64,000 bases of DNA from Alishewanella longhuensis (GTDB taxonomy: Bacteria; Pseudomonadota; Gammaproteobacteria; Enterobacterales; Alteromonadaceae). Shown here one piece after another: positions 13,948 through 23,999 of the stretch. Every line of letters begins with the position of its first letter. The first letter of the stretch is position 1. A program made the position numbers and the translations under genes. The notes below the pieces were generated by a model that was not told the origin of the DNA, made no database searches, and was given only the letters and a program-made list of their open reading frames with translations. Where the stretch lies: positions 46,629 through 110,628 of the forward strand of contig NZ_BNAO01000003.1 of NCBI RefSeq assembly GCF_014653435.1, written 5' to 3'.

Positions 13948-16532
13948 TACACCGCTCCTTGCAAAAAGTCCTGCGCAAAGCGCTGCAGTACGCCACCGGC
14001 TTCATAAATCGACACTTCTTCAGCAGTATCTAAGCGGCAGGTTACCGGCACTTCTACCACTTCACCATTCGCGCGGTTAATTACCAGCGTCAGATCAGTG
14101 CGCGGCGTGCGGGCGCCTTTTACATCATAGGTTTCGGTACCATCTAACTGCAGGGTTTTGCGGTTGGTGCCCGGCTTAAACTCGAGCGGTAATACCCCCA
14201 TACCAATTAAGTTGGTACGGTGAATACGCTCAAAACCTTCGGCGGCAATGGCTTCCACACCGGCTAAGCGCACGCCTTTGGCGGCCCAATCGCGTGACGA
14301 GCCCTGGCCATAGTCAGCGCCAGCCACAATAATCAGCGGCTGTTTGCGTTCCATATAGGTTTCAATCGCTTCCCACATCCGCATTACCTTGCCTTCTGGC
14401 TCTACCCGTGCCAGCGAGCCTTGCTTGACTTTGCCGTTTTCCAGCACCATTTCGTTAAACAGTTTTGGGTTAGCAAAGGTGGCGCGCTGTGCAGTCAGGT
14501 GATCGCCACGGTGCGTGGCATAAGAGTTAAAGTCTTCTTCTGGCAAGCCCATTTTATGCAAGTATTCACCGGCGGCGCTATCAAGCATAATGGCGTTCGA
14601 CGGTGATAAATGGTCGGTGGTAATATTATCCGGCAGAATTGCCAGTGGCCGCATACCTTTTAACGAACGCTCGCCAGCCAATGCCCCTTCCCAATACGGC
14701 GGGCGGCGGATATAGGTACTTTGTGGCCGCCAATCGTACAGTGGCGTCACTTTGTCACCATAGTCGACTTCTAAGGCAAACATTGGCTCATACACTTTAC
14801 GGAACTGCTCGGGTTTAACGCTTTGTGCCACTACTGCATCAATTTCCGCATCACTTGGCCAGATATCTTTTAAGGTAATGGCTTTACCGTCGTGGTAACC
14901 CAGTACATCTTTTTCGATATCAAACCGAATGGTACCCGCAATCGCATAAGCGACAACCAGCGCCGGCGAGGCTAAAAACGCCTGCTTGGCATAAGGGTGA
15001 ATACGACCATCAAAGTTACGGTTACCCGATAATACTGCTGTGGCGTATAGATCGCGGTCAATAATTTCTTGCTGAATCACCGGATCCAGCGCACCACTCA
15101 TACCATTACAAGTAGTACAGGCAAAACCGACAATCCCAAAGCCAAGCTGTTCAAGTTCAGACAGTAATTGGCCTTCTTCTAAATACAGCTGCACCGCTTT
15201 GGAGCCAGGTGCCAGTGAGGTTTTAACCCAGGGCTTGCGGCTTAAACCTAGTTTATTGGCATTACGCGCCAGCAAACCTGCGGCAATCACGTTGCGCGGG
15301 TTCGAGGTATTGGTACAGCTGGTAATAGCGGCGATAATCACCGCACCATCTGGCATCTTGCCCTCTTCAATCTCATACTTACCGGCAATACCTTTAGCGG
15401 TTAAATCGCTGGTCGATAAGCGAGCATGCGGGTTAGATGGGCCAGCCATAGTGCGGCCAACACTGGATAAATCAAAGTGCAGAACCCGCTCGTATTCGGC
15501 GGTTTTTAAGCTCTCGCTCCACAGGCCAGCGGCTTTGGCATAGGTTTCAACCAGTTTAACCTGCGCACTCTCGCGCCCTGTCAGCGTTAAGTAATCTAGC
15601 GTTTGCTGATCAATCGAGAACATCGCCGCAGTGGCACCGTATTCAGGGGTCATATTGGATATCGTTGCCCGGTCACCTAAACTCAGGCTGTCGGCACCTT
15701 CACCAAAGAATTCCAAGTAGCTTGATACCACTTTTTCTTTACGCAAAAACTCCGTTAACGCCAGCACAATATCGGTCGCCATAATACCAGGCTGCGCTTT
15801 ACCGGTTAGCTCTACGCCGATAATATCGGGCAGGCGCATCCAACTGGCACGGCCGAGCATTACGCTTTCCGCTTCTAAGCCACCCACGCCAATGGCAATA
15901 ACACCTAATGCATCAACATGCGGCGTATGGCTGTCGGTACCCACTAAGGTATCCGGAAAGGCCACGCCGTCTTTAGCATGGATCACCGGCGACATCCGCT
16001 CTAAGTTAATCTGGTGCATAATGCCGTTACCCGGCGGGATCACATCCACGTTTTTAAAGGCTTTTTTGGTCCAGTTGATAAAGTGGAAGCGATCGTCGTT
16101 ACGTCTGTCTTCAATAGCGCGGTTCTTGGCAAAAGCATCTTTTTCAAAACCGGCATGCTCTACTGCCAATGAGTGATCGACAATCAGCTGGGTTGGCACC
16201 ACTGGGTTCACTTTGGCCGGATCACCGCCCTTTTCAGCGATAGCATCACGCAGGCCGGCTAAATCAACCAGTGCGGTTTGGCCTAAAATATCGTGGCACA
16301 CCACCCGGGCCGGAAACCACGGGAAATCGATATCGCGCTTGCGGTAAATCAGCTGTTTTAGCGCATCTGGCAACAACGCCGGATCGCAGCGGCGCACTAA
16401 GTTTTCCGCATGCACGCGTGAGGTGTAAGGTAATTTGGCATAAGCACCCGGCTCAATGGCGTCTACCGCTTCGCGGGCGTCAAAGTAGTCGAGCTGGGTA
16501 CCTGGTAAATTTTTGCGGTATTGGCTATTCAT
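13947..16532 (-). CDS. acnD: AcnD, Fe/S-dependent 2-methylcitrate dehydratase
   Basis: The 861-residue aconitase-family enzyme dehydrates 2-methylcitrate in propionate breakdown. Iron-sulfur ligands are visible in AITSCTNTSNPRN and, ~66 residues on, FACTTCNGMSG. The C-terminal swivel domain carries QGSSRDWAAKG. The frame stays open upstream to 16685, but that stretch is repeat DNA. The ATG at 16532 (MNSQYRKNLPGTQLDYFD) gives the family length. Separated from prpC by 233 bp filled mainly by a structured repeat. Confidence 0.96.
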   Translation of the reverse strand: MNSQYRKNLPGTQLDYFDAREAVDAIEPGAYAKLPYTSRVHAENLVRRCDPALLPDALKQLIYRKRDIDFPWFPARVVCHDILGQTALVDLAGLRDAIAEKGGDPAKVNPVVPTQLIVDHSLAVEHAGFEKDAFAKNRAIEDRRNDDRFHFINWTKKAFKNVDVIPPGNGIMHQINLERMSPVIHAKDGVAFPDTLVGTDSHTPHVDALGVIAIGVGGLEAESVMLGRASWMRLPDIIGVELTGKAQPGIMATDIVLALTEFLRKEKVVSSYLEFFGEGADSLSLGDRATISNMTPEYGATAAMFSIDQQTLDYLTLTGRESAQVKLVETYAKAAGLWSESLKTAEYERVLHFDLSSVGRTMAGPSNPHARLSTSDLTAKGIAGKYEIEEGKMPDGAVIIAAITSCTNTSNPRNVIAAGLLARNANKLGLSRKPWVKTSLAPGSKAVQLYLEEGQLLSELEQLGFGIVGFACTTCNGMSGALDPVIQQEIIDRDLYATAVLSGNRNFDGRIHPYAKQAFLASPALVVAYAIAGTIRFDIEKDVLGYHDGKAITLKDIWPSDAEIDAVVAQSVKPEQFRKVYEPMFALEVDYGDKVTPLYDWRPQSTYIRRPPYWEGALAGERSLKGMRPLAILPDNITTDHLSPSNAIMLDSAAGEYLHKMGLPEEDFNSYATHRGDHLTAQRATFANPKLFNEMVLENGKVKQGSLARVEPEGKVMRMWEAIETYMERKQPLIIVAGADYGQGSSRDWAAKGVRLAGVEAIAAEGFERIHRTNLIGMGVLPLEFKPGTNRKTLQLDGTETYDVKGARTPRTDLTLVINRANGEVVEVPVTCRLDTAEEVSIYEAGGVLQRFAQDFLQGAV

Positions 16533-16588
16533 GGTTGGTCTCTGTCTGCATAGCACTTTGGATTTAGAGTCAGGCGTGCACCGTCGAA

Positions 16589-16746
16589 CCGGATTGCTCA
16601 CGCCAAGCCGCCGTGAATACATCCCTGTAGGCTTCATTGTGAATGTCATCCTGACATTCACCCTTGCGGGCCAGTGCCTGTCCAAATGCGCTCCAGACGC
16701 ATTTGTCAGGCATCCATGCCTTCAAGACTTGGCTTAGAGCAATCCG
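16589..16746. repeat. Structured repeat with TCC-loop hairpins, copy 1 (inside prp operon)
   Basis: An outer stem pairs CCGGATTGCTC...GCCAAG (16589-16607) with CTTGGC...GAGCAATCCG (16729-16745). Inside are TACATCCCTGTA (16618-16629), GAATGTCA-TCC-TGACATTC (16641-16659), CAAATGCG-loop-CGCATTTG (16683-16705) and GGCATCCATGCC. Same plan as 24961-25109, with different stem bases but preserved pairing. Confidence 0.8.
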
Positions 16747-16765
16747 ATTCTCGGATACCTAAACT

Positions 16766-17893
16766 CTATCTTGATTCAATCGGTTTCACAGTACGCGGCT
16801 CAACACCCACATAATCCGCACTTGGCCGGATAATCCGGTTATCCGCACGCTGCTCCATTACATGCGCAGCCCAGCCCGTTAAGCGGCTACACACGAAAAT
16901 CGGTGTAAACAGCTTGGTTGGAATACCCATATAGTTATAGGCCGACGCATGGAAGAAGTCGGCGTTACAGAACAGTTTCTTCTCACGCCACATCACGGCT
17001 TCACAGCGTACAGATACATCATACAGCTTGGTATCACCATTGGCGTTTGCCAACTTTTCTGACCACTCTTTAATCACAGCATTACGCGGATCCGACTCAG
17101 AGTAAATGGCATGGCCAAAACCCATAATCTTTTCTTTGCGCTCTAACATGCCCAGCAATTTTTGCTCGGCATCGTCAGCGTTATCCATTTTCTCAATCAG
17201 TTCCATCGCCGCTTCGTTCGCACCGCCATGCAGTGGGCCACGCAGTGAGCCAATAGCGCCGGTAATGCACGAGTGCATATCACTTAAGGTTGACGCGCAA
17301 ACGCGGGCAGTAAAGGTCGACGCGTTAAACTCATGCTCTGCGTACAAAATTAAGGAGGCTTGCATGACATCAATATGCAGCGCTTCAGGCTTTTTGTCGT
17401 GCAAAGTCCAAAGGAATTGCTCAGCCAGCGTATCGGCGTCGGTTTCTACGTTTACGCGCTTGCCATGGTGGCTATAGTTGTACCAGTAATTTACCAAGCC
17501 TGGGAAAATCGCCAGCATGCGATCGGTCACGTCCTGCTGCTGAGCGAAGCTATCTTCCATTTCCAGGTTACCCAGCATCGAGCAGCCGGTACGCATCACA
17601 TCCATCGGATGGGCATTGGCCGGAATACGCTCTAATACGTCTTTTAGTGCCTGTGGCAGTGCCCGCAGGCTTTTGAGTTTCGCTTTATAAGCCGCCAGTT
17701 CAGCAGCATTTGGCAGCTCGCCTTTTAAAATTAAATGCGCCACTTCTTCAAAGGTGCAGTTAGCGGCTAAATCTTTAACATCATAACCCCGATAGGTTAA
17801 GCCTGAACCGGTTTTACCCACGGTGGATAAGGCGGTTTTACCCGCGACTTGGCCGCGCAGACCCGCGCCTGAGAGTACTTTACCTGTTGACAT
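16766..17893 (-). CDS. prpC: 2-methylcitrate synthase
   Basis: The 375-residue citrate-synthase-family enzyme condenses propionyl-CoA with oxaloacetate. Family signatures: LHGGANEAAMELI (first catalytic His), MGFGHAIYSESDPRN (second His) and a C-terminal RPSADYVG. Length and the operon place it as PrpC rather than GltA, which is ~50 residues longer. It lies between prpB and acnD, flanked on both sides by palindromic repeats in the spacers, so mRNA for the operon carries two large stem-loop regions. Confidence 0.95.
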   Translation of the reverse strand: MSTGKVLSGAGLRGQVAGKTALSTVGKTGSGLTYRGYDVKDLAANCTFEEVAHLILKGELPNAAELAAYKAKLKSLRALPQALKDVLERIPANAHPMDVMRTGCSMLGNLEMEDSFAQQQDVTDRMLAIFPGLVNYWYNYSHHGKRVNVETDADTLAEQFLWTLHDKKPEALHIDVMQASLILYAEHEFNASTFTARVCASTLSDMHSCITGAIGSLRGPLHGGANEAAMELIEKMDNADDAEQKLLGMLERKEKIMGFGHAIYSESDPRNAVIKEWSEKLANANGDTKLYDVSVRCEAVMWREKKLFCNADFFHASAYNYMGIPTKLFTPIFVCSRLTGWAAHVMEQRADNRIIRPSADYVGVEPRTVKPIESR

Positions 17894-17931
17894 GGTTGTT
17901 GCTCCTGTTCTATTTAGCCTTCATCCTTACC

Positions 17932-18044
17932 ACTGCAGCGGTGTTAGCTGCGTTCGCGAACCCCGGTCACATAGTAGACTATGCTCCTGGGGTCGCACGG
18001 GCGCTCCCGTTCACTCACTTGCTGCCTTGCTGCAGCGGCAATGA
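17932..18044. repeat. ERIC-like palindromic element between prpB and prpC
   Basis: The ends carry CTGCAGC copies. The centre is ACCCCGGTCACATAGT-ag-ACTATGCTCCTGGGGT, an imperfect palindrome. Segments GCTGCGTTCGC, CTCCTGGGG and TTCACTCACTTGCTGCCTTGC strongly recall ERIC repeats of enterobacteria and vibrios. It occupies most of the 192-bp prpB-prpC spacer and would be transcribed in the operon mRNA. Confidence 0.72.
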
Positions 18045-18085
18045 TTTTGGCTAAAAGTAATAATTAAAAATGTAAAATAGTTATA

Positions 18086-18970
18086 TTAAGATTTTTTGCT
18101 GGTAAACAGCTGATCCAGTTTTTGCTCAAAGCTGTGGTAATTTAAAAAGTCGTACAACTCAGCACGGGTTTGCATGCTATCCACCACCGCTTTCTGATCG
18201 CCATTTTCTAAAATCGACTGATAGACATTAAGTGCAGCTTTGTTCATGGCGCGAAACGCACTTAACGGATACAGCACCATCGCTACCCCCACACTGGCCA
18301 GCTCAGCTTTGTTATACAGTGGCGTTTGGCCAAATTCAGTGATATTCGCCAGCACTGGTACCTTTAAGGCCGAGGTAAAAGCTTTATATTGCTCCAGCGT
18401 ATGCACCGCTTCAGCGAAAATGGCATCAGCACCGGCGTCCTGACAGGCAATAGCCCGTTCAATGGCGGCGTCTAAACCTTGCTGTGCTAACGCATCAGTA
18501 CGCGCCATAATAAAGAAGCTCTCGTCAGTACGGGCATCGACACTGGCTTTCACCCGGTCAACCATTTCATCCAGGCTAACAATTTCTTTATTGGGGCGAT
18601 GGCCGCAACGCTTTTGCGCCACCTGATCTTCAATATGAAAACCTGCTGCGCCAGCACGAGTCATTTCTTTTACCGTACGGGCAATATTAAAGGCCCCACC
18701 CCAGCCGGTATCAGCATCAACCAGAAGCGGTACTGAGGTCGCTGCGGTAATACGGCGAATATCTTCACACACATCATTTAAGGAGGTCATGCCTAAATCA
18801 GGCAAACCAAAAGAAGCATTGGCCACACCGGCACCGGATAAATATAACGCCTGATGCCCGGTACGCTCGGCCATCATTGCCGTGTAGGCGTTGATGGTGC
18901 CCACAATTTGTAGTGGCTGGTTGGCAGTAATGGCGGCACGAAATTTCTGGCCGGCGGTTAAATTGCTCAT
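18086..18970 (-). CDS. prpB: Methylisocitrate lyase
   Basis: This 294-residue enzyme cleaves 2-methylisocitrate to pyruvate and succinate, the last step of the cycle. Active-site blocks are DADTGWGG (Mg ligands, about residues 85-92) and [11 protein letters not shown] (C122). The ATG at 18970 follows AGGGG and lies one base after the regulator stop codon, so the regulator and prpB are tightly coupled. An upstream in-frame start at 18991 would overlap the regulator and is not needed. Confidence 0.96.
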   Translation of the reverse strand: MSNLTAGQKFRAAITANQPLQIVGTINAYTAMMAERTGHQALYLSGAGVANASFGLPDLGMTSLNDVCEDIRRITAATSVPLLVDADTGWGGAFNIARTVKEMTRAGAAGFHIEDQVAQKRCGHRPNKEIVSLDEMVDRVKASVDARTDESFFIMARTDALAQQGLDAAIERAIACQDAGADAIFAEAVHTLEQYKAFTSALKVPVLANITEFGQTPLYNKAELASVGVAMVLYPLSAFRAMNKAALNVYQSILENGDQKAVVDSMQTRAELYDFLNYHSFEQKLDQLFTSKKS

Positions 18971-18971
18971 C

Positions 18972-19658
18972 TTAGTTCCCCTTTTGCTCAAGTTCGGTAA
19001 GTTTATGTTCGATATTACGTCTGGAAGCCGCGATATGCCGGCGCATTAATAAATCGGCTAATTCACCATCGCGATTAGCAATGGCATTAATAATAGCCTT
19101 ATGTTCGTCAAATGCCCGCGAGACGCGTGGGCCGTTCATCCCCAACTGCACCCGATACATCCGCATTAGATGGTACAGCTCGTCGGTAAGGATATTGATA
19201 AGGTAAGGGTTTTTACTGCCCAGAATAATGCGGTAATGAAAGTCCAGGTCGCCCGCTTCCTGGTAATAACTTTCGCCTTCACGCACCCGCTGAGAGGCTA
19301 AATGCTGATCTAACAGATCCTGCATCTCGCGAATTTCCGTATCGCTCATTTGCGTGGCGGCTAAGCGGCAAGCCAAACCTTCTAGTTCTTCGCGTAATTG
19401 ATACAGCGATAACAAGTTTTCTGTCGACAATTTCACCACCCGTGAACCGGCATTAGGGGTACGCTCCAATAAGTGGCAACGTTCCAGCCTGGCTAGGGCT
19501 TCACGCAGTGGCGCCCGGCTTAAATCAAAGCGTTTTGCCAGCTCTGGCTCGCTGATCTTTGTTCCTGGCGCGATTTCACCCGCGACAATAGCACGCAGCA
19601 ACTCTTGCAATACGCGGTCGGCAGCGGTAACAACAGGTTTTAATAACGGCAAAGACAT
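18972..19658 (-). CDS. GntR-family (FadR/FCD subfamily) regulator of the prp operon
   Basis: This 228-residue regulator has a winged-helix domain (about residues 10-75; [20 protein letters not shown]) and an FCD ligand-binding domain (about 85-215). Metal-binding His residues are plausible in the helices ([30 protein letters not shown]). As first gene of the prp operon it probably senses a methylcitrate-cycle intermediate. Palindromes ATTGTCGACAAT upstream suggest autoregulation. In Shewanella-type genomes a GntR regulator takes the place of the sigma54-type PrpR; assignment here is by context. Confidence 0.9.
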   Translation of the reverse strand: MSLPLLKPVVTAADRVLQELLRAIVAGEIAPGTKISEPELAKRFDLSRAPLREALARLERCHLLERTPNAGSRVVKLSTENLLSLYQLREELEGLACRLAATQMSDTEIREMQDLLDQHLASQRVREGESYYQEAGDLDFHYRIILGSKNPYLINILTDELYHLMRMYRVQLGMNGPRVSRAFDEHKAIINAIANRDGELADLLMRRHIAASRRNIEHKLTELEQKGN

Positions 19659-19662
19659 GGCA

Positions 19663-19674
19663 GATTGTCGACAT
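19663..19674. promoter_or_regulatory. Candidate GntR operator, proximal
   Basis: GATTGTCGACAT starts five bases before the regulator's start codon. It matches the perfect palindrome 60 bp further upstream except in its last bases. Confidence 0.6.
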
Positions 19675-19734
19675 AAAATATCAATAGCTAAGTTTTAAGC
19701 TTTATTTACTAATTAGTCAAGTTACAAAATGCAG

Positions 19735-19748
19735 GATTGTCGACAATC
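19735..19748. promoter_or_regulatory. Candidate GntR operator, distal (perfect palindrome)
   Basis: GATTGTCGACAATC is a perfect 14-bp palindrome 77 bp upstream of the regulator gene. Size and symmetry fit operators of FadR/FCD regulators. The half-site is repeated at 19663-19674, supporting cooperative binding over the promoter. Confidence 0.7.
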
Positions 19749-20193
19749 AGACTAAAGTTCAGTCTGTCATGGCCGCCTATTGCAAAGCAGTGCAATCTGA
19801 AAGCACAAGTCAAGGCACTTAGCGTTACCTGCCCTAAGGATCTTTAACAAAGCGAAAATACTAAAACAGCAGTAATCGCTAAACGTAACACTTTACAGGT
19901 TAGCGACTGTTAATATGGCTATTTTTTAGACTCTTTTTAACTAAAAACCGATTCTATTAGTTCAGATAACACTAAAAAATTTGCCCCTATTACAGGTCAA
20001 ACACAGTAGCTGTGCATAATTGCTGGCATAAGCTGGGGATAACTTGGGTATAAATTAGAAACCGCTGTGGCGGCAAAATCCATGGCGAGTGAAAACAGGA
20101 ACATGAAAAATAATAAAGTTTAGCTAAACTAAAAGTTCTTAACGTAACCTCTTCTCGATAGCGCACGGCTCATTCCCTATGAGCCATTCCCCT
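19749..20193. other. Intergenic region between regulator and tatD, no gene seen
   Basis: AT-rich, with stop codons in all frames at short intervals. The right part contains a strong hairpin GGCTCAT-tccct-ATGAGCC (20167-20185), just before the terminator at 20194. A + strand transcript ending there would be a small RNA candidate; I found no convincing promoter for it. Confidence 0.5.
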
Positions 20194-20231
20194 AAGCCCA
20201 GAACAATTTGGATTGGTTCTGGGCTTCTTTT
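20194..20231. terminator. Strong intrinsic terminator, better in + direction
   Basis: AAGCCCAGAAC and GGTTCTGGGCTT form an 11-bp stem, followed on the + strand by CTTTTAT. It lies seven bases after the tatD stop codon and can serve that operon, but on the minus strand it lacks a T-tract. On the + strand it has one. Confidence 0.75.
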
Positions 20232-20237
20232 ATCTGC

Positions 20238-21029
20238 TTAAGCTGCGATCCTTTTTGCTGCGGCAAGCTTAAATAACTGATAGAAATTTGCCGTGGTTTG
20301 CCGGGCAAGCTCTGCTATGGCTACGCCTTTAACCTCAGCCATGGCAGCAGCCACATCAGTCACATACGCAGGTTGATTGGTTTTACCACGGTGCGGTACC
20401 GGCGCCAGATAAGGCGCATCGGTTTCTATTAACAAGCGATCAAGCGGTAATTTGCGTACTACATCGCGCAACTCAGTGGCATTGCGAAAGGTCATAATGC
20501 CAGAGATTGAAATGTAAAAACCCAAATCTAACGCTGCTTTAGCCATCTCATAATTTTCGGTAAAACAGTGTAGTACGCCTCCCGCTTGCTCGGCGTTATG
20601 CGACTTCATCAACGCAATCGTATCGGCGCGTGCATCGCGGGTGTGGATAATCAGCGGTTTAGCCAGAGTACGCGCCACACTAATATGCTTTACAAAACCA
20701 TCCTGCTGGCTGAGTTTCGTCTCAGGATTGTAGAAATAATCCAGCCCTGTCTCGCCAACCGCCACCACCTCAGCGATAGCGGCCTGTTTTGCCAATAGCT
20801 CAGCATCCACACTGTCGCTCTGATGCAGCGGGTGTTCACCACAGGATATCGACACCTCAGGGTAAGGTTTTACCAGTTCCAACATGGCTGGAAATTCAGT
20901 TAAGGATACACTGACGCACAGCAAGTGCTCAATTTGCCGCTGTTTAGCAGCCTCCAGTACCTGTGGCAAACTCAGCCCTAGTTTATCTAGTTCTAACCGA
21001 TCTAAATGGCAATGCGAATCTACAAACAA
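20238..21029 (-). CDS. tatD: TatD-family metal-dependent hydrolase / DNase
   Basis: The 263-residue TIM-barrel enzyme belongs to the TatD 3'-5' DNase family. Metal ligands follow the usual pattern: DSHCHLD (residues 4-10), GETGLDYFYN, PLIIHTRDA, HCFTE and ETDAPYLAP. The start is TTG at 21029, after AGAGGT; no ATG is available upstream. It is last in the tmk-holB-pilZ-tatD set, an order common in gammaproteobacteria (often called ycfH there). Confidence 0.93.
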   Translation of the reverse strand: MFVDSHCHLDRLELDKLGLSLPQVLEAAKQRQIEHLLCVSVSLTEFPAMLELVKPYPEVSISCGEHPLHQSDSVDAELLAKQAAIAEVVAVGETGLDYFYNPETKLSQQDGFVKHISVARTLAKPLIIHTRDARADTIALMKSHNAEQAGGVLHCFTENYEMAKAALDLGFYISISGIMTFRNATELRDVVRKLPLDRLLIETDAPYLAPVPHRGKTNQPAYVTDVAAAMAEVKGVAIAELARQTTANFYQLFKLAAAKRIAA

Positions 21030-21048
21030 AACAACCTCTTATCAAACG

Positions 21049-21375
21049 CTACATAGTATAGGTTGGCTCAATACTGCCTTGCATACTACTGAGTAATTTT
21101 TCAATACGATTACTTAAACCGTGTTTATCATCAATAAAGGCCACCCCAATACCCGCTGGGTTGGCACTTTGCGCGCCCAGTGGTGACACCCAGGCGACCT
21201 TACCCGATACAACTATAGGTTCCAGTGCATCAGGTAAGGTTACACTTAATGCCAGCGATTGCCCCAGCCGATAATGACGGGCGGAGCGGACAAAGAGGCC
21301 ACCATTTTTTAAAAACGGCATATAACAGCGATAAAGCTCTTTGGTATCACTAAACCCTAATGCTAGCTCTTCCAT
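21049..21375 (-). CDS. PilZ-domain protein
   Basis: This 108-residue single-domain protein resembles type IV pilus PilZ proteins: NGGLFVRSARHYRLGQSL, KVAWVSPLG and GIGVAFID. The canonical RxxxR and D/NxSxxG c-di-GMP motifs are not clear, which is usual for the pilus-type PilZ. Position between holB and tatD is conserved in Vibrio and Pseudomonas relatives. It probably acts in pilus biogenesis. Confidence 0.9.
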   Translation of the reverse strand: MEELALGFSDTKELYRCYMPFLKNGGLFVRSARHYRLGQSLALSVTLPDALEPIVVSGKVAWVSPLGAQSANPAGIGVAFIDDKHGLSNRIEKLLSSMQGSIEPTYTM

Positions 21376-21398
21376 TTATCCTCCTGCCAATGCGAACA

Positions 21399-22322
21399 TT
21401 AACGCTGCGCCAGTAAGGTTTTCGCCTCGAGTAGCAGCGCGCTTAATGCTAAGACCTTATTCTGCCCTAAAATCTGCTGCTCGTCACGACACCAGCGATA
21501 ATAGCTTTGCTGCAAACGTTGCAGCCGTTCAGCAGACAAGCCAAGCTGCTTGTGTAGTAACGTATTAAAAAAATAGCCCAGAATAACCGATGTATCGGCG
21601 CGGCCTTCCAGCAGCTTTACCAGTGCCGTTAACTCCGCTTTGCCCTGGAGAAAGTCGTTTAATTGCAGTAGCACGCTTTCAATCTGCGGTGCCTGAGCAT
21701 CATTTAATAACGCCAAAGCCGTTAATGGCGCGCCTCCCGTGTAACGGTATACAAAAGCAGGAATGGCGCCTTGATATTGTGTCGCCAGCCATTGATATAG
21801 CGCCTCTTCAGATAGCGGCGCCAAATCCCAGCGCTGACAACGGCTTAATAAGGTGGCTTTCAACCTTTGTGGCTGACTGCTTTGCAGCAGTAAATAGCAA
21901 CCTTGCGGCGGCTCTTCCAACGTTTTAAGTAAAGCATTTGCAGCGGACTCGGTCATCCGCTCTGCTCTTGGCAAGGTAATGACCCGGTTGCCATGTTGCT
22001 GTGCTGATCCTTGAGTAAAATCAATGATCCGGCGAATTTCGTCTACGCCAATACTGCTGTTTTCTGTAGTAAGTTGTAACCAATCGGGATGGTTACCCGC
22101 AGCCAGCAGCAAACAGCTTTTACATTGGCCACAGGCACTATCTTGTTCTGGCGCGCGGCATAACAGAAAAGCGGTTAAGGCGTTAGCCAACTGCGCCTTG
22201 CCTAAGCCATTCATGCCACTTAGCAACAGCGCATGCGCCAAACGCTGCTGTGTTGCCAGAGTGGTTAGCTGTGCCATTACGGGCACTAACCATGGCATCT
22301 TGCTGGCCGCTAAGCCGCTCAT
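21399..22322 (-). CDS. holB: DNA polymerase III subunit delta'
   Basis: This 307-residue clamp-loader subunit has an AAA+ fold with a degenerate P-loop ([15 protein letters not shown]) and a zinc-binding set of cysteines ([16 protein letters not shown]). The sensor motif is [15 protein letters not shown]. It loads the beta clamp with delta and tau/gamma. The start codon overlaps the tmk stop (ATGA), showing coupled translation. Confidence 0.95.
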   Translation of the reverse strand: MSGLAASKMPWLVPVMAQLTTLATQQRLAHALLLSGMNGLGKAQLANALTAFLLCRAPEQDSACGQCKSCLLLAAGNHPDWLQLTTENSSIGVDEIRRIIDFTQGSAQQHGNRVITLPRAERMTESAANALLKTLEEPPQGCYLLLQSSQPQRLKATLLSRCQRWDLAPLSEEALYQWLATQYQGAIPAFVYRYTGGAPLTALALLNDAQAPQIESVLLQLNDFLQGKAELTALVKLLEGRADTSVILGYFFNTLLHKQLGLSAERLQRLQQSYYRWCRDEQQILGQNKVLALSALLLEAKTLLAQR

Positions 22323-22960
22323 AAACCGGAGCTATCCAATGCCTGTTGCAGCGCAGTTTGCACTTGCGCTAACGTCTGACTGGCATCAATAACCACGATA
22401 CCGGGTTCAGTAGCAGCGATTTGCAAGTACTTATCCCGGGTACGCTCGAAAAAGGCCAATTGTTCCTGTTCAATGCGATCAAGCTCACCCCGATGTGCAG
22501 CGCGTGCTAAGCCAAGCGCCGGATCGATATCGAGATATAAGGTTAAATCAGGTCTGGTATCACCCAGTACGGCCTGACGTAACGTATTGATCAAGGTATC
22601 GCCTAATTGCCGCCCGCCGCCCTGATAAGCCCGGGAAGACAGATCATGCCGATCAGCCAGCACCCATTGACCGACACTCAGCGCAGGCTCAATTACATTA
22701 CGCAATAATTGCACGCGAGAGGCATACATCAATAACAATTCTGTTTCCGGGGCAATTTGCTCCTGTGGCGCAGCTTGCTTAACTAGCGTGCGTAATTGCT
22801 CAGCCAAAGGCGTACCACCTGGTTCACGGGTACAAACAACCTGCAGCCCTTTGGCTTCTAACCAGGCTTTGACCGTAGCAATAGCGGTACTTTTACCTGC
22901 CCCTTCCAGCCCCTCGATAACAATAAACTTGCCTTTTAACGTCTTATCTTTAGTTGTCAT
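22319..22960 (-). CDS. tmk: Thymidylate kinase
   Basis: This 213-residue enzyme phosphorylates dTMP to dTDP. P-loop GLEGAGKST is at about residues 17-25; [14 protein letters not shown] (DR/E-type TMP-binding region) and [15 protein letters not shown] follow. The ATG at 22960 ([17 protein letters not shown]) is chosen. The frame runs on upstream inside mltG, but that would add 43 residues with no family counterpart. It overlaps mltG by 11 bases and holB by four. Confidence 0.95.
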   Translation of the reverse strand: MTTKDKTLKGKFIVIEGLEGAGKSTAIATVKAWLEAKGLQVVCTREPGGTPLAEQLRTLVKQAAPQEQIAPETELLLMYASRVQLLRNVIEPALSVGQWVLADRHDLSSRAYQGGGRQLGDTLINTLRQAVLGDTRPDLTLYLDIDPALGLARAAHRGELDRIEQEQLAFFERTRDKYLQIAATEPGIVVIDASQTLAQVQTALQQALDSSGL

Positions 22961-23999
22961 TATTCTGTCCAAGAATGTATTTACGCACTGCCGCATTATG
23001 TTGTTCCAGCGATTGTGAAAACACATGAGAGCCATCGCCGCGGCTAACAAAATAATAGTAATCGCTAACATCAGGTTGTGCCGCAGCAATTAAGGCACTG
23101 CGGCTTACCAGTGAAATCGGCCCAGGCGGTAAGCCATGATGACGATAGGTATTATAAGCGTGCGGATCGCGCAAATTCGCGCGGGTAATGCGGCCACTGT
23201 AGTCAGTTAAACCATAGATAACGGTAGGATCGGTTTGTAAGCGCATATTTTTATGAATGCGATTGATAAACACTGAGCTCACCAGCGCCCGCTCGCTTTG
23301 CAAACCACTTTCTTTTTCAATTATAGAGGCCATAATTAACAGCTCGTAAGGGCTTTGCAGCGGTAAGGTAGGCTGGCGTTGCTGCCAATAACGTTCCAAT
23401 TCGGTTTTTAATACCACATGGGCCCGCCGCCATATATCGCTGGCTTTGCTATTGGCGGTATAAAAGTAGGTGTCGGGATAAAATAAGCCTTCCAGCTCCT
23501 GCTCAACCCGCCCGGTTACTGCCAGCTTCCCCCACTCTTCTGGCCAACTGATCAGCACTGCAAGGGCGTTAACATCGCTTACATCTTGCTGTAGGTAAGG
23601 AAGCTCCGCCACGCGTTGCCAGCTTTGCGCCAGGGTTTCCCCCTCAATCAAGGTGACACTAAACTGCGCCACTTTGCCGCTTTGAAACAAACTGAGTGCC
23701 TCGTTAAGGGCCAACGTTTGCGGTACTCGATACACACCCTGCTGCAATTGCCCCATAACAGGATGTTGCTTGAGATAAAGTTTAAGAACCTGGCAATCCA
23801 GTGCCGTTAAGTGTTGCGCTTGTTGCCATGAACGACACAAACTACGTACTGAAGTACCGGCTTTTAGCTCATACAAGTTATCAGTAAACTGCACGGTTTT
23901 ATTTAAGGTATGTGAGCTTAGCTGCTGCCAACCAGACCAAAGTAACACAATGATCAGCACCAACAGAAAAGGTAACCAATTTAATAAACGTTTTAGCAT
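22950..23999 (-). CDS. mltG: Endolytic murein transglycosylase MltG (YceG)
   Basis: This 349-residue inner-membrane enzyme cleaves nascent peptidoglycan strands, limiting glycan length. It has one N-terminal membrane helix (about residues 9-24), then a LysM-like region and the YceG domain. The catalytic glutamate is in [34 protein letters not shown] and [15 protein letters not shown] are family blocks. It overlaps pabC (7 bp) and tmk (11 bp) in the conserved pabC-mltG-tmk order. Confidence 0.96.
   Translation of the reverse strand: MLKRLLNWLPFLLVLIIVLLWSGWQQLSSHTLNKTVQFTDNLYELKAGTSVRSLCRSWQQAQHLTALDCQVLKLYLKQHPVMGQLQQGVYRVPQTLALNEALSLFQSGKVAQFSVTLIEGETLAQSWQRVAELPYLQQDVSDVNALAVLISWPEEWGKLAVTGRVEQELEGLFYPDTYFYTANSKASDIWRRAHVVLKTELERYWQQRQPTLPLQSPYELLIMASIIEKESGLQSERALVSSVFINRIHKNMRLQTDPTVIYGLTDYSGRITRANLRDPHAYNTYRHHGLPPGPISLVSRSALIAAAQPDVSDYYYFVSRGDGSHVFSQSLEQHNAAVRKYILGQNNDN

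Noticed and set aside
16533..16685. 51-residue N-terminal extension of AcnD
   Set aside because: The extension lies in structured repeat DNA; family length and the MNSQYRKNLPG start favour 16532.
19749..20193. A protein-coding gene in the gap left of tatD
   Set aside because: All frames are short and without start signals; only hairpins are supported.
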